Both the position numbers and the translations under genes were made by a program. This document shows, one piece after another, positions 46,001 to 54,348 of a stretch of DNA of 64,000 nucleotides (the stretch's first letter is position 1; the number at the start of each line of letters is the position of its first letter). Source of the stretch: CAZENU01 sp965117035 (lineage in GTDB: Bacteria; Chloroflexota; Dehalococcoidia; Lucifugimonadales; CAZENU01); the NCBI GenBank assembly GCA_965117035.1, contig OZ220748.1:2108001-2172000 (forward strand), read 5' to 3'. A model generated the notes under the pieces. It was given only the letters and a program-made list of their open reading frames with translations. It was not told the origin of the DNA and made no database searches.

Positions 46001-46746
46001 ATGTACAGCGGCACCGGCGGCCGTTGCGGGTCGTAGAAGAGCTCCGAGTCCTCCGGGGCTGCTTCCTCGGGCGGAGGCGGATCGATGAAGATGCTGGCGT
46101 GGGAGTGCCAGTAGTCTTCGGTCGGGTTGGTCGCTTCCATGATCCCGACGATCACGGCGGTGAGCTTGGTGCGCGATCCCAGGCTGGGCGCGACTATGAT
46201 CTCCTGCCCGAGCTCCAGCTCGAACTCCGTGGCGGTCACCACGCTTATGACCGCTTCCAGGGTGGGGCCCAACTGGCCGATGCCCGTGGCGTCTGACGCC
46301 ATCCGGCCCGACGTGAACGAGACGTGGTCATCCAGGTTCGAGAAGTACCTGAAGTAGGCGCGCGACGCCTCACCCGTAGTTTCCGGCGGCGGAAGCGGGT
46401 CGAGCGGCAGCCCCGCGAACCACGTTGCCACGCGGAGGTAGACCTCGTGCCGGTCGTATATCTCGGGGATGTGGTTGTCGATCGCCTCGTCCACCACGGC
46501 CTGGGTGCGACGGAGCTCGAACTCCGTCAGGGGGATGCGGCGCGCGATCGGACTGATGTTGGAGAACGGCCGTTGCAGCGCGTCGATGGCGACGTTCAGC
46601 CCGAGCCGCTCCAGCGACCTGAGGTACAGCGGGCCGGCGGCGGCGAGCGTCGTCGCGAGGATGATGCCGATCATCAAACCCGCGAGCAGGACCCGGTCGT
46701 CGGTAAGGCGCTTGAGGGCCAGCTTCGACAGCGAAATGGGGCCCAA
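43099..46746 (-). CDS. Large FtsX-like permease family protein
   Basis: About 1215 residues. TM segment at ~20-40, a long extracytoplasmic domain, a first FtsX-type permease block at ~325-470, further membrane segments to ~660, a second large outer domain, and a C-terminal FtsX block with GFLRALGLSRRQLLGLIGFEH. Such proteins are MacB/LolCDE-type mechanotransducing ABC permeases, but no ATPase gene is adjacent. The frame stays open up to 47196 through lipB; TTG 46746 with GGGGAG upstream gives a sensible start. Confidence 0.8.
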   Translation of the reverse strand: MGPISLSKLALKRLTDDRVLLAGLMIGIILATTLAAAGPLYLRSLERLGLNVAIDALQRPFSNISPIARRIPLTEFELRRTQAVVDEAIDNHIPEIYDRHEVYLRVATWFAGLPLDPLPPPETTGEASRAYFRYFSNLDDHVSFTSGRMASDATGIGQLGPTLEAVISVVTATEFELELGQEIIVAPSLGSRTKLTAVIVGIMEATNPTEDYWHSHASIFIDPPPPEEAAPEDSELFYDPQRPPVPLYITERAMIDALGRAYPGMLIEELWFIFTETEGLKEWSASEALARFDAFEHEITTAIPGSQVSSAIITMLENFQDRSFFTRVPLLLLTAVLVATVLFFLAMMVSVLVRRREEDASLLRTRGAGLVRLSRLYLLEGLVMTVVAVAAAPFLATGLVAAAGFLPAFSSLADPGPLPVELEVLPFIVAGVIGLVCLIIYVVPGVLGARGGLLAHKLRSSRPPSVPMLHRYFLDVVVLVAGGLIFWEMHARGHIISGGLLKDVEVNEALLFAPVLFLIAVALIFMRVFPLLVRYVTGESPHAAHLLAAGSIAVLAPIFAWQAVTDDRTIAGFAPAVLLVALAVAYRVTAGAESRRRMFIGLAVQAIIAAAAVWRAPDVDNVAARVALAGVAAIVPAQVFYLLARRAMGSLPISITMGLRHMARNPLQYTWLVLLLVLVTGAAVLATTVGDTLERSRSDRINHNVATDIRVVRLPSYMITGANDLRDGRNTIPGLVASAMAVRERADVGPFVVELLALETRDFAYMSWYRDDYSDDPLSDVMASVRSHPPVERLKIPDDATRLGVWVKPEDWFTNLSMWVVVGDESGAVRPVYMGELSGQEWKLMTGEITRIEPPFHVVSIQIYEPGFGPVGTPGTILVDNLHVVTEEGGEIPLESFEGEPRWTPIVTSPLSSDRLALTSRDVQHGATAARFSFGRENQRGIRGFYQSPTAGPLPVIVSSELADGTGASPGDTFFVQIGQNRLEVVVAQVVEHFPTLSPDGGRFIVTDLDRMLAHLNILSVARPYRPNELFITTDSTAGVELDLAVAAIRRVSGRLMRRSEALEAVDRDPLTTAGWRSLSTLAIGVLVLTAGLGYVIYMVAFGGHSRSETGFLRALGLSRRQLLGLIGFEHVSIAAIGLGLGTWTGFQMSRIMVSAVAIDDAGDDVVPPFILETDWPQMLVTYAVLLAVFATTVALMNRSIRRRDLNAIARTEAV

Positions 46747-46916
46747 CTGTATCTCCCCGCGGGGGACGGCAGGCTCCCGGCGACTCCGGTGTCGAGGGGA
46801 AGCGGGTGCATGTGGAGCCGGCGCCGCGCCACGCTGCTCCCAATCGTACCAGATTGGCGCCGGGACGGCCCTTCCGAGCCGGCGCGGGCGCGCGCCGCCG
46901 TCGCCGGGCGTGGGGG

Positions 46917-47639
46917 CTACGACGTCTCCGGCGCTATCTCCCGAACGCCGGACGACTTCAACTCCACGCCGAACGTCTCGGCGAAGTGCCCCGTCAGCGC
47001 GCGTGCGGCGTCTCCGACGCTCACCGGAGCGGTGCCCGCAGCCGCCATGGAGGTCACCGGAACGTCCGGCATTCCGCAGGGGACGATGCGGTCGAACCAG
47101 GACAGGTCTGGGTCGACGTTGAGCGCGAAGCCGTGCATGGTCGTACCCCGGCTGATCCTGACGCCGATCGCCGCGATCTTCGCGTTGCCGACCCATACGC
47201 CGGTCGGGCGGTCTTCGCTCTCGCCGCGAATGCCGAAGTCGGCCAGCGTCGCGATGAGGACGCGCTCCAGCCCGCGGACGTAGTCGAGCGGGCCCGTGGC
47301 GATGGCGCGGAGGTCGACGATGGGGTAGCCGACGAGCTGGCCGGGTCCGTGGTACGTGACCTCGCCGCCCCTGTTCGTGTGGCGGACGGCGGCGCCGAGC
47401 GCCGCGAGCTCCTCCCGGTCGACCAGGATGTCATCGGGCCTCCCCCTGCGGCCAAGGGTGAACACGTGGGGGTGCTCCAGGAGCAGCAGCACTCCCGGCA
47501 GGCGGCCCGAGGCGACCGCGTCGTGGAGCCGCTGCTGGAGCCCAACGGCCGCGTCGTAGGCAATGGAGCCCGCCTCCACGGCGATGCACCGCGCGGGGCC
47601 AGTGGCCCGTTGCCGGCGCCCGGAGTCGTGAACGGTCAT
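46917..47639 (-). CDS. lipB: Octanoyl-(acyl-carrier-protein) transferase
   Basis: 240 residues. LEHPHVFTLGRRG, the signature GGEVTYHGPGQLVGYPI and the catalytic Lys/Cys region KIAAIGVRISRGTTMHG and CGMPDVPVTSM are present. It transfers octanoate to lipoyl domains, fitting the nearby E2 gene. Start ATG overlaps the rmuC stop (ATGA). Confidence 0.94.
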   Translation of the reverse strand: MTVHDSGRRQRATGPARCIAVEAGSIAYDAAVGLQQRLHDAVASGRLPGVLLLLEHPHVFTLGRRGRPDDILVDREELAALGAAVRHTNRGGEVTYHGPGQLVGYPIVDLRAIATGPLDYVRGLERVLIATLADFGIRGESEDRPTGVWVGNAKIAAIGVRISRGTTMHGFALNVDPDLSWFDRIVPCGMPDVPVTSMAAAGTAPVSVGDAARALTGHFAETFGVELKSSGVREIAPETS

Positions 47640-48517
47640 CCGCGCTCGGCCTCGGAGCCCGGGCCGCGGAGGCGGGCGGGCCAGTTCCGCTGGACGGACT
47701 GCAGCTTGGGCCATCCGTCGTCGTACTTGGACTGCGCGTTGCGGAGGTGCCCGCCGAGCACGCGGTAGTCGTCCGCGAAGCTCTCCAGGCCGCGCTCGAG
47801 CTGTCCGAGCTTCGCAAGCGTCTCCCTGGAGCTGCGCTCGATCTCCAGTCCGCGCAACCCCTGCGCCACCACCTGCAGGTAGGCGTACAGGCTGTTGGGC
47901 GACGTCGGGAAGACGCGCCGGCTCCAGGCGTAGTCGAGAGCGTCGCTCGCACCGCCGCCGGCCACGATCTCGTAGTAGACGTTTTCGGACGGGATGTACA
48001 TCAGGGCGAAGTCGAGCGTCTCGCCGGGGCAGATGTACCTGGCGGCGATGTCGTCGACGTGGCCCCTGAAGGCCCTGTGCAGGCGCCGGCGCTCGGCCTC
48101 CCGCGCGTTCCCGTCCGCCTCGATGAGGCGCCTGTAGCTCTCCATGGGGAACTTGGCGTCCACGGACACCGCCTGGCCGTCCCGCAGCCGGACTATCGCG
48201 TCGACCCTGCTGCCGTTCCTGAACTGGTGCTGGATCGAGTATGCGGCGCTGGGGAGCACCTGCCCGAGCAGATGCTCGAGCATCCGCTCGCCGACGGCGC
48301 CGCGGAGCGTCGGGGCGCCCAGCACGCTGCGCATCTCCTCGCCGACCTCGACCATGCGCCGCGTGTCGGCCCTGACCTCGCCGAGCCCGCGGTTCAGCAT
48401 GTCGAGCCGGTCGTCGGCCGGGACGGCGCCCGCCCTGCCGGAGCGGAGCAGCGCCCCTATCAGGGCGAGGATGGCGACGGCCATCAGGCCGAGGACTACG
48501 ATAAGCGCGGTCTCCAT
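47636..48517 (-). CDS. rmuC: DNA recombination protein RmuC
   Basis: 293 residues. N-terminal membrane helix (ALIVVLGLMAVAILALIGALL), a short coiled region and the RmuC nuclease-like domain with GAVGERMLEHLLGQVLP, NGSRVDAIVRL, VDAKFPMESY and YIPSENVYYEI. RmuC limits inversion at short inverted repeats in E. coli. Shorter than E. coli RmuC, mainly in the coiled coil. Confidence 0.92.
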   Translation of the reverse strand: METALIVVLGLMAVAILALIGALLRSGRAGAVPADDRLDMLNRGLGEVRADTRRMVEVGEEMRSVLGAPTLRGAVGERMLEHLLGQVLPSAAYSIQHQFRNGSRVDAIVRLRDGQAVSVDAKFPMESYRRLIEADGNAREAERRRLHRAFRGHVDDIAARYICPGETLDFALMYIPSENVYYEIVAGGGASDALDYAWSRRVFPTSPNSLYAYLQVVAQGLRGLEIERSSRETLAKLGQLERGLESFADDYRVLGGHLRNAQSKYDDGWPKLQSVQRNWPARLRGPGSEAERG

Positions 48518-48539
48518 GGCCCTCCCCGGCCCGGTACGC

Positions 48540-49772
48540 TCAGATGGCGGTGGCGGGACCGATAGCTTCGAGGCGGGTCTTGACGGCGTTCACGAAGGCC
48601 CCGGCCTCGGCGCCGTCCAGGATGCGGTGATCGAACGTGATGCACAGGTTCATCATCGACCGGACGGCGACCTCGTCGCCCACGACGACGGGTCGCTTGA
48701 CGATGGCCTCGGCGTTGAGGATCGCGGCCTGCGGGTGGTTAATGATCCCCTTGCCGATGACGGAGCCGAGGGCGCCGGTGTTGTTGACCGTGAAGGTGCC
48801 GTCCCGCATGTCCTCCAGGCGCAGCCTGCCGGCGCGGGCCCGGGAGGCGAGATCGTCTATCGCTTTCGCCAGGGACCTGAGGTCCATCGCGTCGGCGTCG
48901 TGAAGGACCGGCACGACCAGGCCCTGTGGCGCGGCGACCGCGACCCCGACGTTGACGCGCTTCTTCAGCACTATGGCGTCGCCGCCCCAGCGCGAGTTGA
49001 CGAGGGGATTCTCCTTCAGGGCTGCGGCCACGGCCCGGACGATGAAGGGCATGAAGGTCAGGTTGACGCCCTCCCGCTCCCGGAAGGCGGCCCTGGCGCC
49101 CTCCCGCAGCGCGACGAGGCCCGTGACGTCGACCTCGACGGTGCTCCACGCCTCCGGTATCTCGCTGGCGCTCCTGGTCATGTTGTCGGCGATGGTGCGC
49201 CGCACGGGAGTCAGGGGCACGCGCTCCTCGTCGTCGCCCGCCGCCTGAGCCGCGGGCGTCGTCGCCTCTCGCTCAGCGACGTGGGCCTCGACGTCCTTGC
49301 GGGTGACCCGGCCGCCGATGCCGGTCCCGCTCACGGCCGACAGGTCGACGCCGTGCTCGGCAGCGAGCCGGCGCACCGCGGGGGAGTATCGCGGCCCGGA
49401 GTCGTCTGAGACGAGGGGTCCGCCCGAGCCGGTCGGGCCCACCGGAGCGACGTCCTTGAGCAGCGTGCCGGTCAGCGAAGCCTCCGGGACGGAGCCGGGG
49501 ACGGCCGCCGGCGCATCGTCCCGCTCCTCGGGCTCCTCGCCTTCGACCTCTATCTCCGCGATCACCTCGCCCATCTGGACCGTCTGCCCCTCGGCTACGA
49601 CGATGGCCGACAGCACGCCGGTGGCGGGAGACGGCATCTCCATCGTCACCTTGTCGGTGACGATCTCGACGACCGGCTCGTACTTCTCGAGGCGGTCGCC
49701 CACGCTCTTCAGCCACGGGCCGATGTAGGCCTCGGTGACCGACTCTCCCACCTGCGGCAGCCTGACTCTCAT
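48540..49772 (-). CDS. 2-oxoacid dehydrogenase E2 component (dihydrolipoamide acyltransferase)
   Basis: 410 residues: N-terminal lipoyl domain with lysine 41 in TDKVTMEMPSP, a subunit-binding domain (YSPAVRRLAAEHGVDL to VEAHV) and a catalytic domain ending TFDHRILDGAEAG with the HxxxDG motif. With E1 alpha and beta upstream it forms a branched-chain 2-oxoacid or pyruvate dehydrogenase; no E3 gene is adjacent. ATG at 49772; the longer frame overlaps the E1 beta gene. Confidence 0.92.
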   Translation of the reverse strand: MRVRLPQVGESVTEAYIGPWLKSVGDRLEKYEPVVEIVTDKVTMEMPSPATGVLSAIVVAEGQTVQMGEVIAEIEVEGEEPEERDDAPAAVPGSVPEASLTGTLLKDVAPVGPTGSGGPLVSDDSGPRYSPAVRRLAAEHGVDLSAVSGTGIGGRVTRKDVEAHVAEREATTPAAQAAGDDEERVPLTPVRRTIADNMTRSASEIPEAWSTVEVDVTGLVALREGARAAFREREGVNLTFMPFIVRAVAAALKENPLVNSRWGGDAIVLKKRVNVGVAVAAPQGLVVPVLHDADAMDLRSLAKAIDDLASRARAGRLRLEDMRDGTFTVNNTGALGSVIGKGIINHPQAAILNAEAIVKRPVVVGDEVAVRSMMNLCITFDHRILDGAEAGAFVNAVKTRLEAIGPATAI

Positions 49773-49795
49773 GGCGTTTCTCTGGTGGACTCGCT

Positions 49796-50770
49796 CTAGT
49801 AGCCGGCCAGGGTCTCTATCGCTTCGACGATCTGGTCGGGGCCGATCATGAAGACCTCCTCGAGGGGCGGGCTGAAGGGCATCGGGGGCACCTCCGGCCC
49901 CGCGAGCCTCATCACGGGGCCGTCGAGGTAGTCGAACGCGCCCTCGGCGATGATTGCGGCGACCTCTGCCCCGATGCCCCCTGCTTTCGTGTCCTCGTGC
50001 ACGATCAGCGCCTTGCCGCTCTTGCGCACCGACTCGAGTATTGCCTGCTCGTCCAGCGGACGCAGCGTTCGCAGGTCGACAACCTCGACGCTGACGCCTC
50101 GGTCCTCCGCCTCCCCGGCGGCCTCCAGGCAGTGGTGGAGCATCAGGCCGTAGGTGACGACTGTGACGTCGTCGCCCTGCCGCTTCACGTCGGCCTGCCC
50201 TATGGGCAGAGTGTACTCGATCTCGGGCACCTCGCCGCGCACGAGCCTGTACGTCCGCTTGTGCTCCAGGAAGACGACCGGGTCGTCGCTGCGGATGGCG
50301 CTCTTGAGCAGCCCCTTGGCGTCGTACGGCGTGGCGGGGGCGATGACGACCAGGCCGGGCGTGTGGGCGAATAGCGCCTCTACGTTCTGGGAGTGGTACA
50401 GGCCGCCGCGCACGCCGCCGCCGTACGGCGTCCGGACGACCATCGGGACGCCCATCGAGCCATCGGTGCCGTAGCGGGCCCTCGACGCCTCGCCGACGAT
50501 CTGGCAGACGCTGGGCCAGATGAAGTCGGCGAACTGTATCTCGGCGATGGGCCTCATGCCCTCCATAGCCGCCCCGAGGGCGATGCCGGCGATGGACGAC
50601 TCGGCCAGGGGCGTGTCGATGACGCGCTCCGCGCCAAAGGCGTCGAGGAAGCCGTCGGTGGCGAGGAAGACGCCGCCCCTGGCCCCGATGTCCTCGCCCA
50701 TGACGAAGACGTCGGGGTCGCGGGCCATCTCCTCCCGCATGGCATCGCGCACGGCCTCGAGGACCGTCAT
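49796..50770 (-). CDS. 2-oxoacid dehydrogenase E1 component, beta subunit
   Basis: 324 residues. TVLEAVRDAMREEM start, MGEDIGARGGVF, and the pyrimidine-binding EIQFADFIWP region with VVRTPYGGG are typical. It forms the thiamine diphosphate site with E1 alpha. Its start overlaps the E1 alpha stop by one base (TAATG-type), and it precedes E2 by 23 bp, an E1a-E1b-E2 operon. Confidence 0.94.
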   Translation of the reverse strand: MTVLEAVRDAMREEMARDPDVFVMGEDIGARGGVFLATDGFLDAFGAERVIDTPLAESSIAGIALGAAMEGMRPIAEIQFADFIWPSVCQIVGEASRARYGTDGSMGVPMVVRTPYGGGVRGGLYHSQNVEALFAHTPGLVVIAPATPYDAKGLLKSAIRSDDPVVFLEHKRTYRLVRGEVPEIEYTLPIGQADVKRQGDDVTVVTYGLMLHHCLEAAGEAEDRGVSVEVVDLRTLRPLDEQAILESVRKSGKALIVHEDTKAGGIGAEVAAIIAEGAFDYLDGPVMRLAGPEVPPMPFSPPLEEVFMIGPDQIVEAIETLAGY

Positions 50771-51786
50771 TACGGCGATGGGTCACCTCCCGAGGCGTAC
50801 ACGTCCCTGTAGAAGCTCGACGTCTGCGCGTACGGCGTCGCCTCGACCTCCTCGGTGGCCTCGTCTATCTCCCGCCGGGCGGCGGCCCGGATCTCCTCGT
50901 TCATCTCGTCGGACAGGACGCCGTCGGCCGCGAGCTGGCCCTGCAGGCGCACCAGGGGATCGCGCAGGCGTGCCTTCTCGATGTCCTCGCGCTCGCGGTA
51001 ACGGGTGTCGTCGTCGTCGCTCGTGTGCGGCAGGTAGCGCTCCACCATCGCCTCGATCAGCGTCGGGCCGCCGCCGGAGCGGGCGCGGTCGGCCGCCGCG
51101 GAGGCGGCCTCGTACACGGCCGCGGCGTCGGTGCCGTCCACGACGACGCCGGGCATGCCGTAGCCCTGCGCCCGCGAGGCGACGCTGTCGACGGCCATCT
51201 GCGCCGAGAGCGGTACCGAGATGGCGTAGCCGTTGTTCTCGCAGAAGAAGATGACCGGCAGCTTGTGGATCGCGGCGAAGTTCATCGCCTCGTGGCAGTC
51301 GCCGACGCTGGAAGCGCCGTCGCCGAAGTAGACGATGGTGACCGCGTCGTCGCCCCTCATCCTGGAAGCGAGGGCGGCGCCGACGGCCTGCGGGACCTGT
51401 GTCGCCACCACGTTGGAGAGGTTGACCAGGTTCAGCTCGGAGTAGGCGCCGTGGGTCGGGAACTGGCGCGCGCCGCTGAGCGGCTCGCCGTCCCGGGCCA
51501 TGAACCCGCGCATGATCTCCGCGGGCGTCATCCCCAGGCCGATGAGCACGGCGAGATCGCGGTAGTAGATGTAGAAGCGGTCGTGGCCCTTGCGCAGCGC
51601 CCAGACGGTGGCGAGCTGTCCGGCCTCGTGCCCCTGCGCCGACGCGACGATGGCCGCCTTGCCCTGCCGGTTCAGCAGCCAGACGCGCTCGTCCAGCGTC
51701 CGGCAGCGCACCATGACGCGGTACATCTCCAGGAGCCGGTCCTGGGTCAGGCCGGCGCCCGCGGCGTCAGGCTCGGTTCGGGTCAT
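50770..51786 (-). CDS. 2-oxoacid dehydrogenase E1 component, alpha subunit
   Basis: 338 residues. The thiamine diphosphate motif GDGASSVGDCHEAMNFA...CENN is complete, with PHTSDDDDTRYR as the phosphorylation-loop equivalent. The PHTSDDD form is commoner in branched-chain (BkdA) enzymes than in pyruvate dehydrogenases, so branched-chain substrates are favoured. First gene of the operon; ATG with GAGG upstream. Confidence 0.93.
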   Translation of the reverse strand: MTRTEPDAAGAGLTQDRLLEMYRVMVRCRTLDERVWLLNRQGKAAIVASAQGHEAGQLATVWALRKGHDRFYIYYRDLAVLIGLGMTPAEIMRGFMARDGEPLSGARQFPTHGAYSELNLVNLSNVVATQVPQAVGAALASRMRGDDAVTIVYFGDGASSVGDCHEAMNFAAIHKLPVIFFCENNGYAISVPLSAQMAVDSVASRAQGYGMPGVVVDGTDAAAVYEAASAAADRARSGGGPTLIEAMVERYLPHTSDDDDTRYREREDIEKARLRDPLVRLQGQLAADGVLSDEMNEEIRAAARREIDEATEEVEATPYAQTSSFYRDVYASGGDPSP

Positions 51787-51868
51787 TGCGTGCCTCGGTG
51801 TAGCCTTCGGCCAGGGGGATCGTTATCCACGCGTCATTGACCCGAAGGGGGCCCCTGGCGTATCCGGC

Positions 51869-51888
51869 ATTCCCGCGCAGGCGGGAAT
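51869..51888. repeat. Isolated ATTCCCGC/GCGGGAAT hairpin
   Basis: ATTCCCGCgcagGCGGGAAT, the same core as the tandem array at 30051-30181. It lies in the 195-bp gap between the E1 alpha start and the orphan antitoxin. Confidence 0.8.
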
Positions 51889-51981
51889 CCACGGTGGGGG
51901 TTGCGGGGATGGGTCCCAGTCTCCACGGGAACGACGGTCGGCGGCGCGCCACATCGGCGCGTCCGTTCCGGGCAGCGAGCA

Positions 51982-52236
51982 TCAGGGACGCCCCCTCCTG
52001 AACGAATCGTCGTCTTCCGCGTCGAGCGCCCTCAGCCGGTCGAGATCGATTCCCGGCCTGGTGCGAACGCCCCGCACGGTCACCAGCTCGAATGGCGGCA
52101 CGGCAGATGGCTCACGGCGCTCCAGTGCGTCGCTCAGCGTCCTGGTAATGAAGGCGCTCACGCTCATGGCGCGGGTGGCCGCCTCCCGTCGCACCTGCTC
52201 CGCCAACTGATCGTCGAGCGAGATGGTTATCCGCAT
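51982..52236 (-). CDS. Orphan VapB-like ribbon-helix-helix antitoxin
   Basis: 84 residues. RITISLDDQLAEQVRREAATRAMSVSAFITRTL is an RHH domain, followed by a short toxin-binding-like tail. No PIN-domain toxin frame follows in the expected position; the downstream short frame runs into the ATTCCCGC hairpin. The toxin appears lost. ATG at 52236. Confidence 0.75.
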   Translation of the reverse strand: MRITISLDDQLAEQVRREAATRAMSVSAFITRTLSDALERREPSAVPPFELVTVRGVRTRPGIDLDRLRALDAEDDDSFRRGRP

Positions 52237-52288
52237 GGTGCAAAGGATACCGCGCAGCCATCGGCGCATCAACGCCGGTCGGCTGTAG

Positions 52289-52401
52289 GTAACTGTTCAC
52301 GTACGAAGGGATCGGGTGCGCGCCCTTCGATACGGCCCGCCCAAAGCGGCGTGCCTGCTCAGGATGAACGGGTTGTATGCCCATCGAGTCCGAACAGTTG
52401 C
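52289..52401. mobile_element. MITE-like element, second copy (113 bp)
   Basis: GTAACTGTTCA (52289-52299) and CGAACAGTTGC (52391-52401) are imperfect inverted ends; the interior matches the element at 35451-35563 almost base for base, including the palindrome around GCCCGCCCAAAGCGG. The right end CCGAACAGTTGCCGG is also found in loop 2 of the IS110 bridge RNA. Confidence 0.72.
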
Positions 52402-52551
52402 CGGCTGCAGGCGTGGAGCAGAGACCGCCACACGTAGAGTTATGCGTACGTGGGCGGGGTGCAGGGACGGCTGGCAGTGTCCGCTATAATGGCATATCCG
52501 GCCCCATAGTCGTTGATGGTTCGCCTCCGTTCGTGGAGAGGAGTCGCGGGT

Positions 52552-52902
52552 ATGTCAACCAGGGAGCGTCCCGAGCGAGTCGCGTTGGATGTCGCGGGCG
52601 GCCCCGTGGTGGCAGATACGCAGGCCGAGTTCGAACGCCTGGCCACGGAGTGGAAGCGAGAGACGGCTCACCTGTCGTCGCCAAGTGCTATTGCAGAGCA
52701 CCGGGCGTACCAGGCGATCATTGGTATGGGCAAGGAAGCCATCCCCTTCATTCTGCGAGACCTGGAGAGTTCCCGATCACAGTGGTTCCGGGCGCTACGG
52801 TCGATTGCCGGGGAGTCTCCTGTTCGCGCCGAAGACCGGGGGGATGTTCGCGCGATGACCGACGCGTGGCTCAACTGGGGCAAGGACCGCCGCTATATCT
52901 GA
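52552..52902 (+). CDS. Small protein, first gene of a recurrent two-gene pair
   Basis: 116 residues. The core YQAIIGMGKEAIPFILRDLESS ... WFRALRSIAGESPV ... WLNWGKDRRYI is a conserved pattern I recall next to DUF7689-type genes; no catalytic motif is seen. ATG 52552 with GAGAGGAG upstream. It is followed immediately, in another frame, by its partner. Confidence 0.6.
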   Translation: MSTRERPERVALDVAGGPVVADTQAEFERLATEWKRETAHLSSPSAIAEHRAYQAIIGMGKEAIPFILRDLESSRSQWFRALRSIAGESPVRAEDRGDVRAMTDAWLNWGKDRRYI

Positions 52903-53320
52903 CTCCGACCGCCTGCGCGACCTGTTTCCCTCTCTCGGCGATTTCACCACAACAAGCCCACAGGACGAGCGATACAATTGTATCGCTTGGGCCGCCGGTA
53001 CGACAGCGCGCTGGTGGTGGCCTCGAGAGGACGCGTTCTGGCCGGGGGGCGCTCCCATGGATGACAACCTCCCTGCGTTCGTCGCGGCCTTCGAGACCCT
53101 GGGGTACGAGCCGTGCGCTGATGGTGCGCTGGAAGGTGGATTCGAGAAGATAGCAATCTACCGGTCTCCATCTGGAGTTCAGCACGTAGCCAGACAGCTT
53201 GGCACCGGCAGGTGGACGAGCAAGCTCGGCGGCCTGGAAGACATCGAACATGACAGTCCCACCGAGCTGGAGGGAGTCGAGTACGGTCGGGTGGTCCAGT
53301 ACCTGAGAAGGCCCTCCTGA
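52901..53320 (+). CDS. DUF7689-like protein without an evident start codon
   Basis: About 139 codons. RYNCIAWAAGTT, ARWWWPREDAFWPGG, GYEPC, QHVARQL and WTSKLG form a conserved pattern. The buried Cys in NCIAW and His in QHVARQ suggest a papain/NlpC-like fold, but this is inference. The frame opens right at the stop of the preceding gene, and there is no ATG, GTG or TTG before the conserved region; the first ATG (53057) would remove half the domain. Possible non-AUG start (ATA 52895, CTG 52913), a +1 frameshift, or a lost start. Confidence 0.55.
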   Translation, partial: DSDRLRDLFPSLGDFTTTSPQDERYNCIAWAAGTTARWWWPREDAFWPGGAPMDDNLPAFVAAFETLGYEPCADGALEGGFEKIAIYRSPSGVQHVARQLGTGRWTSKLGGLEDIEHDSPTELEGVEYGRVVQYLRRPS

Positions 53321-53378
53321 CCGGAGTGCTGAGTCTCCTGGGGGTCGCCTGCGGTGAGTGGCGAGGCGTTGAAGCCCG

Positions 53379-54278
53379 TCACAGCCGGGACAGGTACTGT
53401 TCTACGAAGTCCATGCCGACGAGGCCGCTGTAGGCCTTCTGGAGGCGGTCGGTGACCGGGCCTGGGACGCCGCCGTCGCCGATCGTCGAGCCGTTGAGGC
53501 TGGAGACGGGGCAGATGCAGAAGCTCGTCGACGTGACGAACATCTCGTCGGCGGTGTAGGCGTCGAAGAGGTCGATGTCGGCCTCCTTGACGTCGATGGC
53601 GAGCTCGTGCGCCAGCTCCATCGTCACCTTGCGGCTGATGCCGGCGAGGACGTGCTGCTCCTTCGGCGTGATGGCGACGCCGTCGCGCACGATGAAGAAG
53701 TTGGAGCCCATGCCCTCCGCGATGTTGCCGTTCGTGTCCAGCAGCATGGCCCAGGCGTCCGGGTTCTGCGACTTGACCTCCAGGTTGGCCTGCACCATGT
53801 TGATGTAGTTGTGCACCTTGGCGCGCGGGCTCATCGACTCCGGCGGCGTCCTGCGGACCGACGGCGTCACGACCGTGAGCCCGTCGCGGTAGTACAGGGC
53901 CCGCTCGGCGAAGGGCAGCGGGTAGCACTCGATCACCAGGGTCGCCCCGCGCTCTGGCGCGCCCCTGATCCCGCGGCTCACGCGCTGGGACACCCAGTAG
54001 TCGTCGTCATCGTCCAGCAGCGACAGGTTGGCGTCGAGCACCTGCGTCGTCAGGTCGACCAGCTCTTCCCGCGAGACGCCGAGGTCGATGCGCATGTACT
54101 TCAGGGAGGCGTACAGCCGGTCGAGATGGTCGTCGAGCCGGAAGAGGGCGTGGCCGAACGTCCGGGTGGTGTCGAAGACGGCGTCGCCGTAGAGGAAGCC
54201 GAGGTCGTTGATGGAGACGCCGGCCTCGCTCTCGGGGACGATCCTGCCGTTGACGTAGGCGACTCGCTCGTTGCTCAT
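53379..54278 (-). CDS. Class IV PLP aminotransferase (branched-chain/D-amino-acid type)
   Basis: 299 residues. VYVNGRIVPESEA-like start, FLYGDAVFDTTRT, the Schiff-base lysine in RAKVHNYINMVQA, and GNIAEGMGSNFF with the conserved Glu. Branched-chain aminotransferase (ilvE) or D-alanine transaminase cannot be separated with certainty. ATG 54278 preceded by AGGAGGC. Confidence 0.88.
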   Translation of the reverse strand: MSNERVAYVNGRIVPESEAGVSINDLGFLYGDAVFDTTRTFGHALFRLDDHLDRLYASLKYMRIDLGVSREELVDLTTQVLDANLSLLDDDDDYWVSQRVSRGIRGAPERGATLVIECYPLPFAERALYYRDGLTVVTPSVRRTPPESMSPRAKVHNYINMVQANLEVKSQNPDAWAMLLDTNGNIAEGMGSNFFIVRDGVAITPKEQHVLAGISRKVTMELAHELAIDVKEADIDLFDAYTADEMFVTSTSFCICPVSSLNGSTIGDGGVPGPVTDRLQKAYSGLVGMDFVEQYLSRL

Positions 54279-54348
54279 GTCCTGCCTCCTGCGGGGCGCC
54301 AAGTATATCAGGGCCGGGCGGCCGGCCCTAGACCGTGTAGGCCTCGCA

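Noticed and set aside
46917..47196. Upstream extension of the FtsX permease frame
   Set aside because: It would overlap lipB in another phase and is rich in Arg/Gly/Pro, typical of antisense-phase reading in GC-rich DNA.
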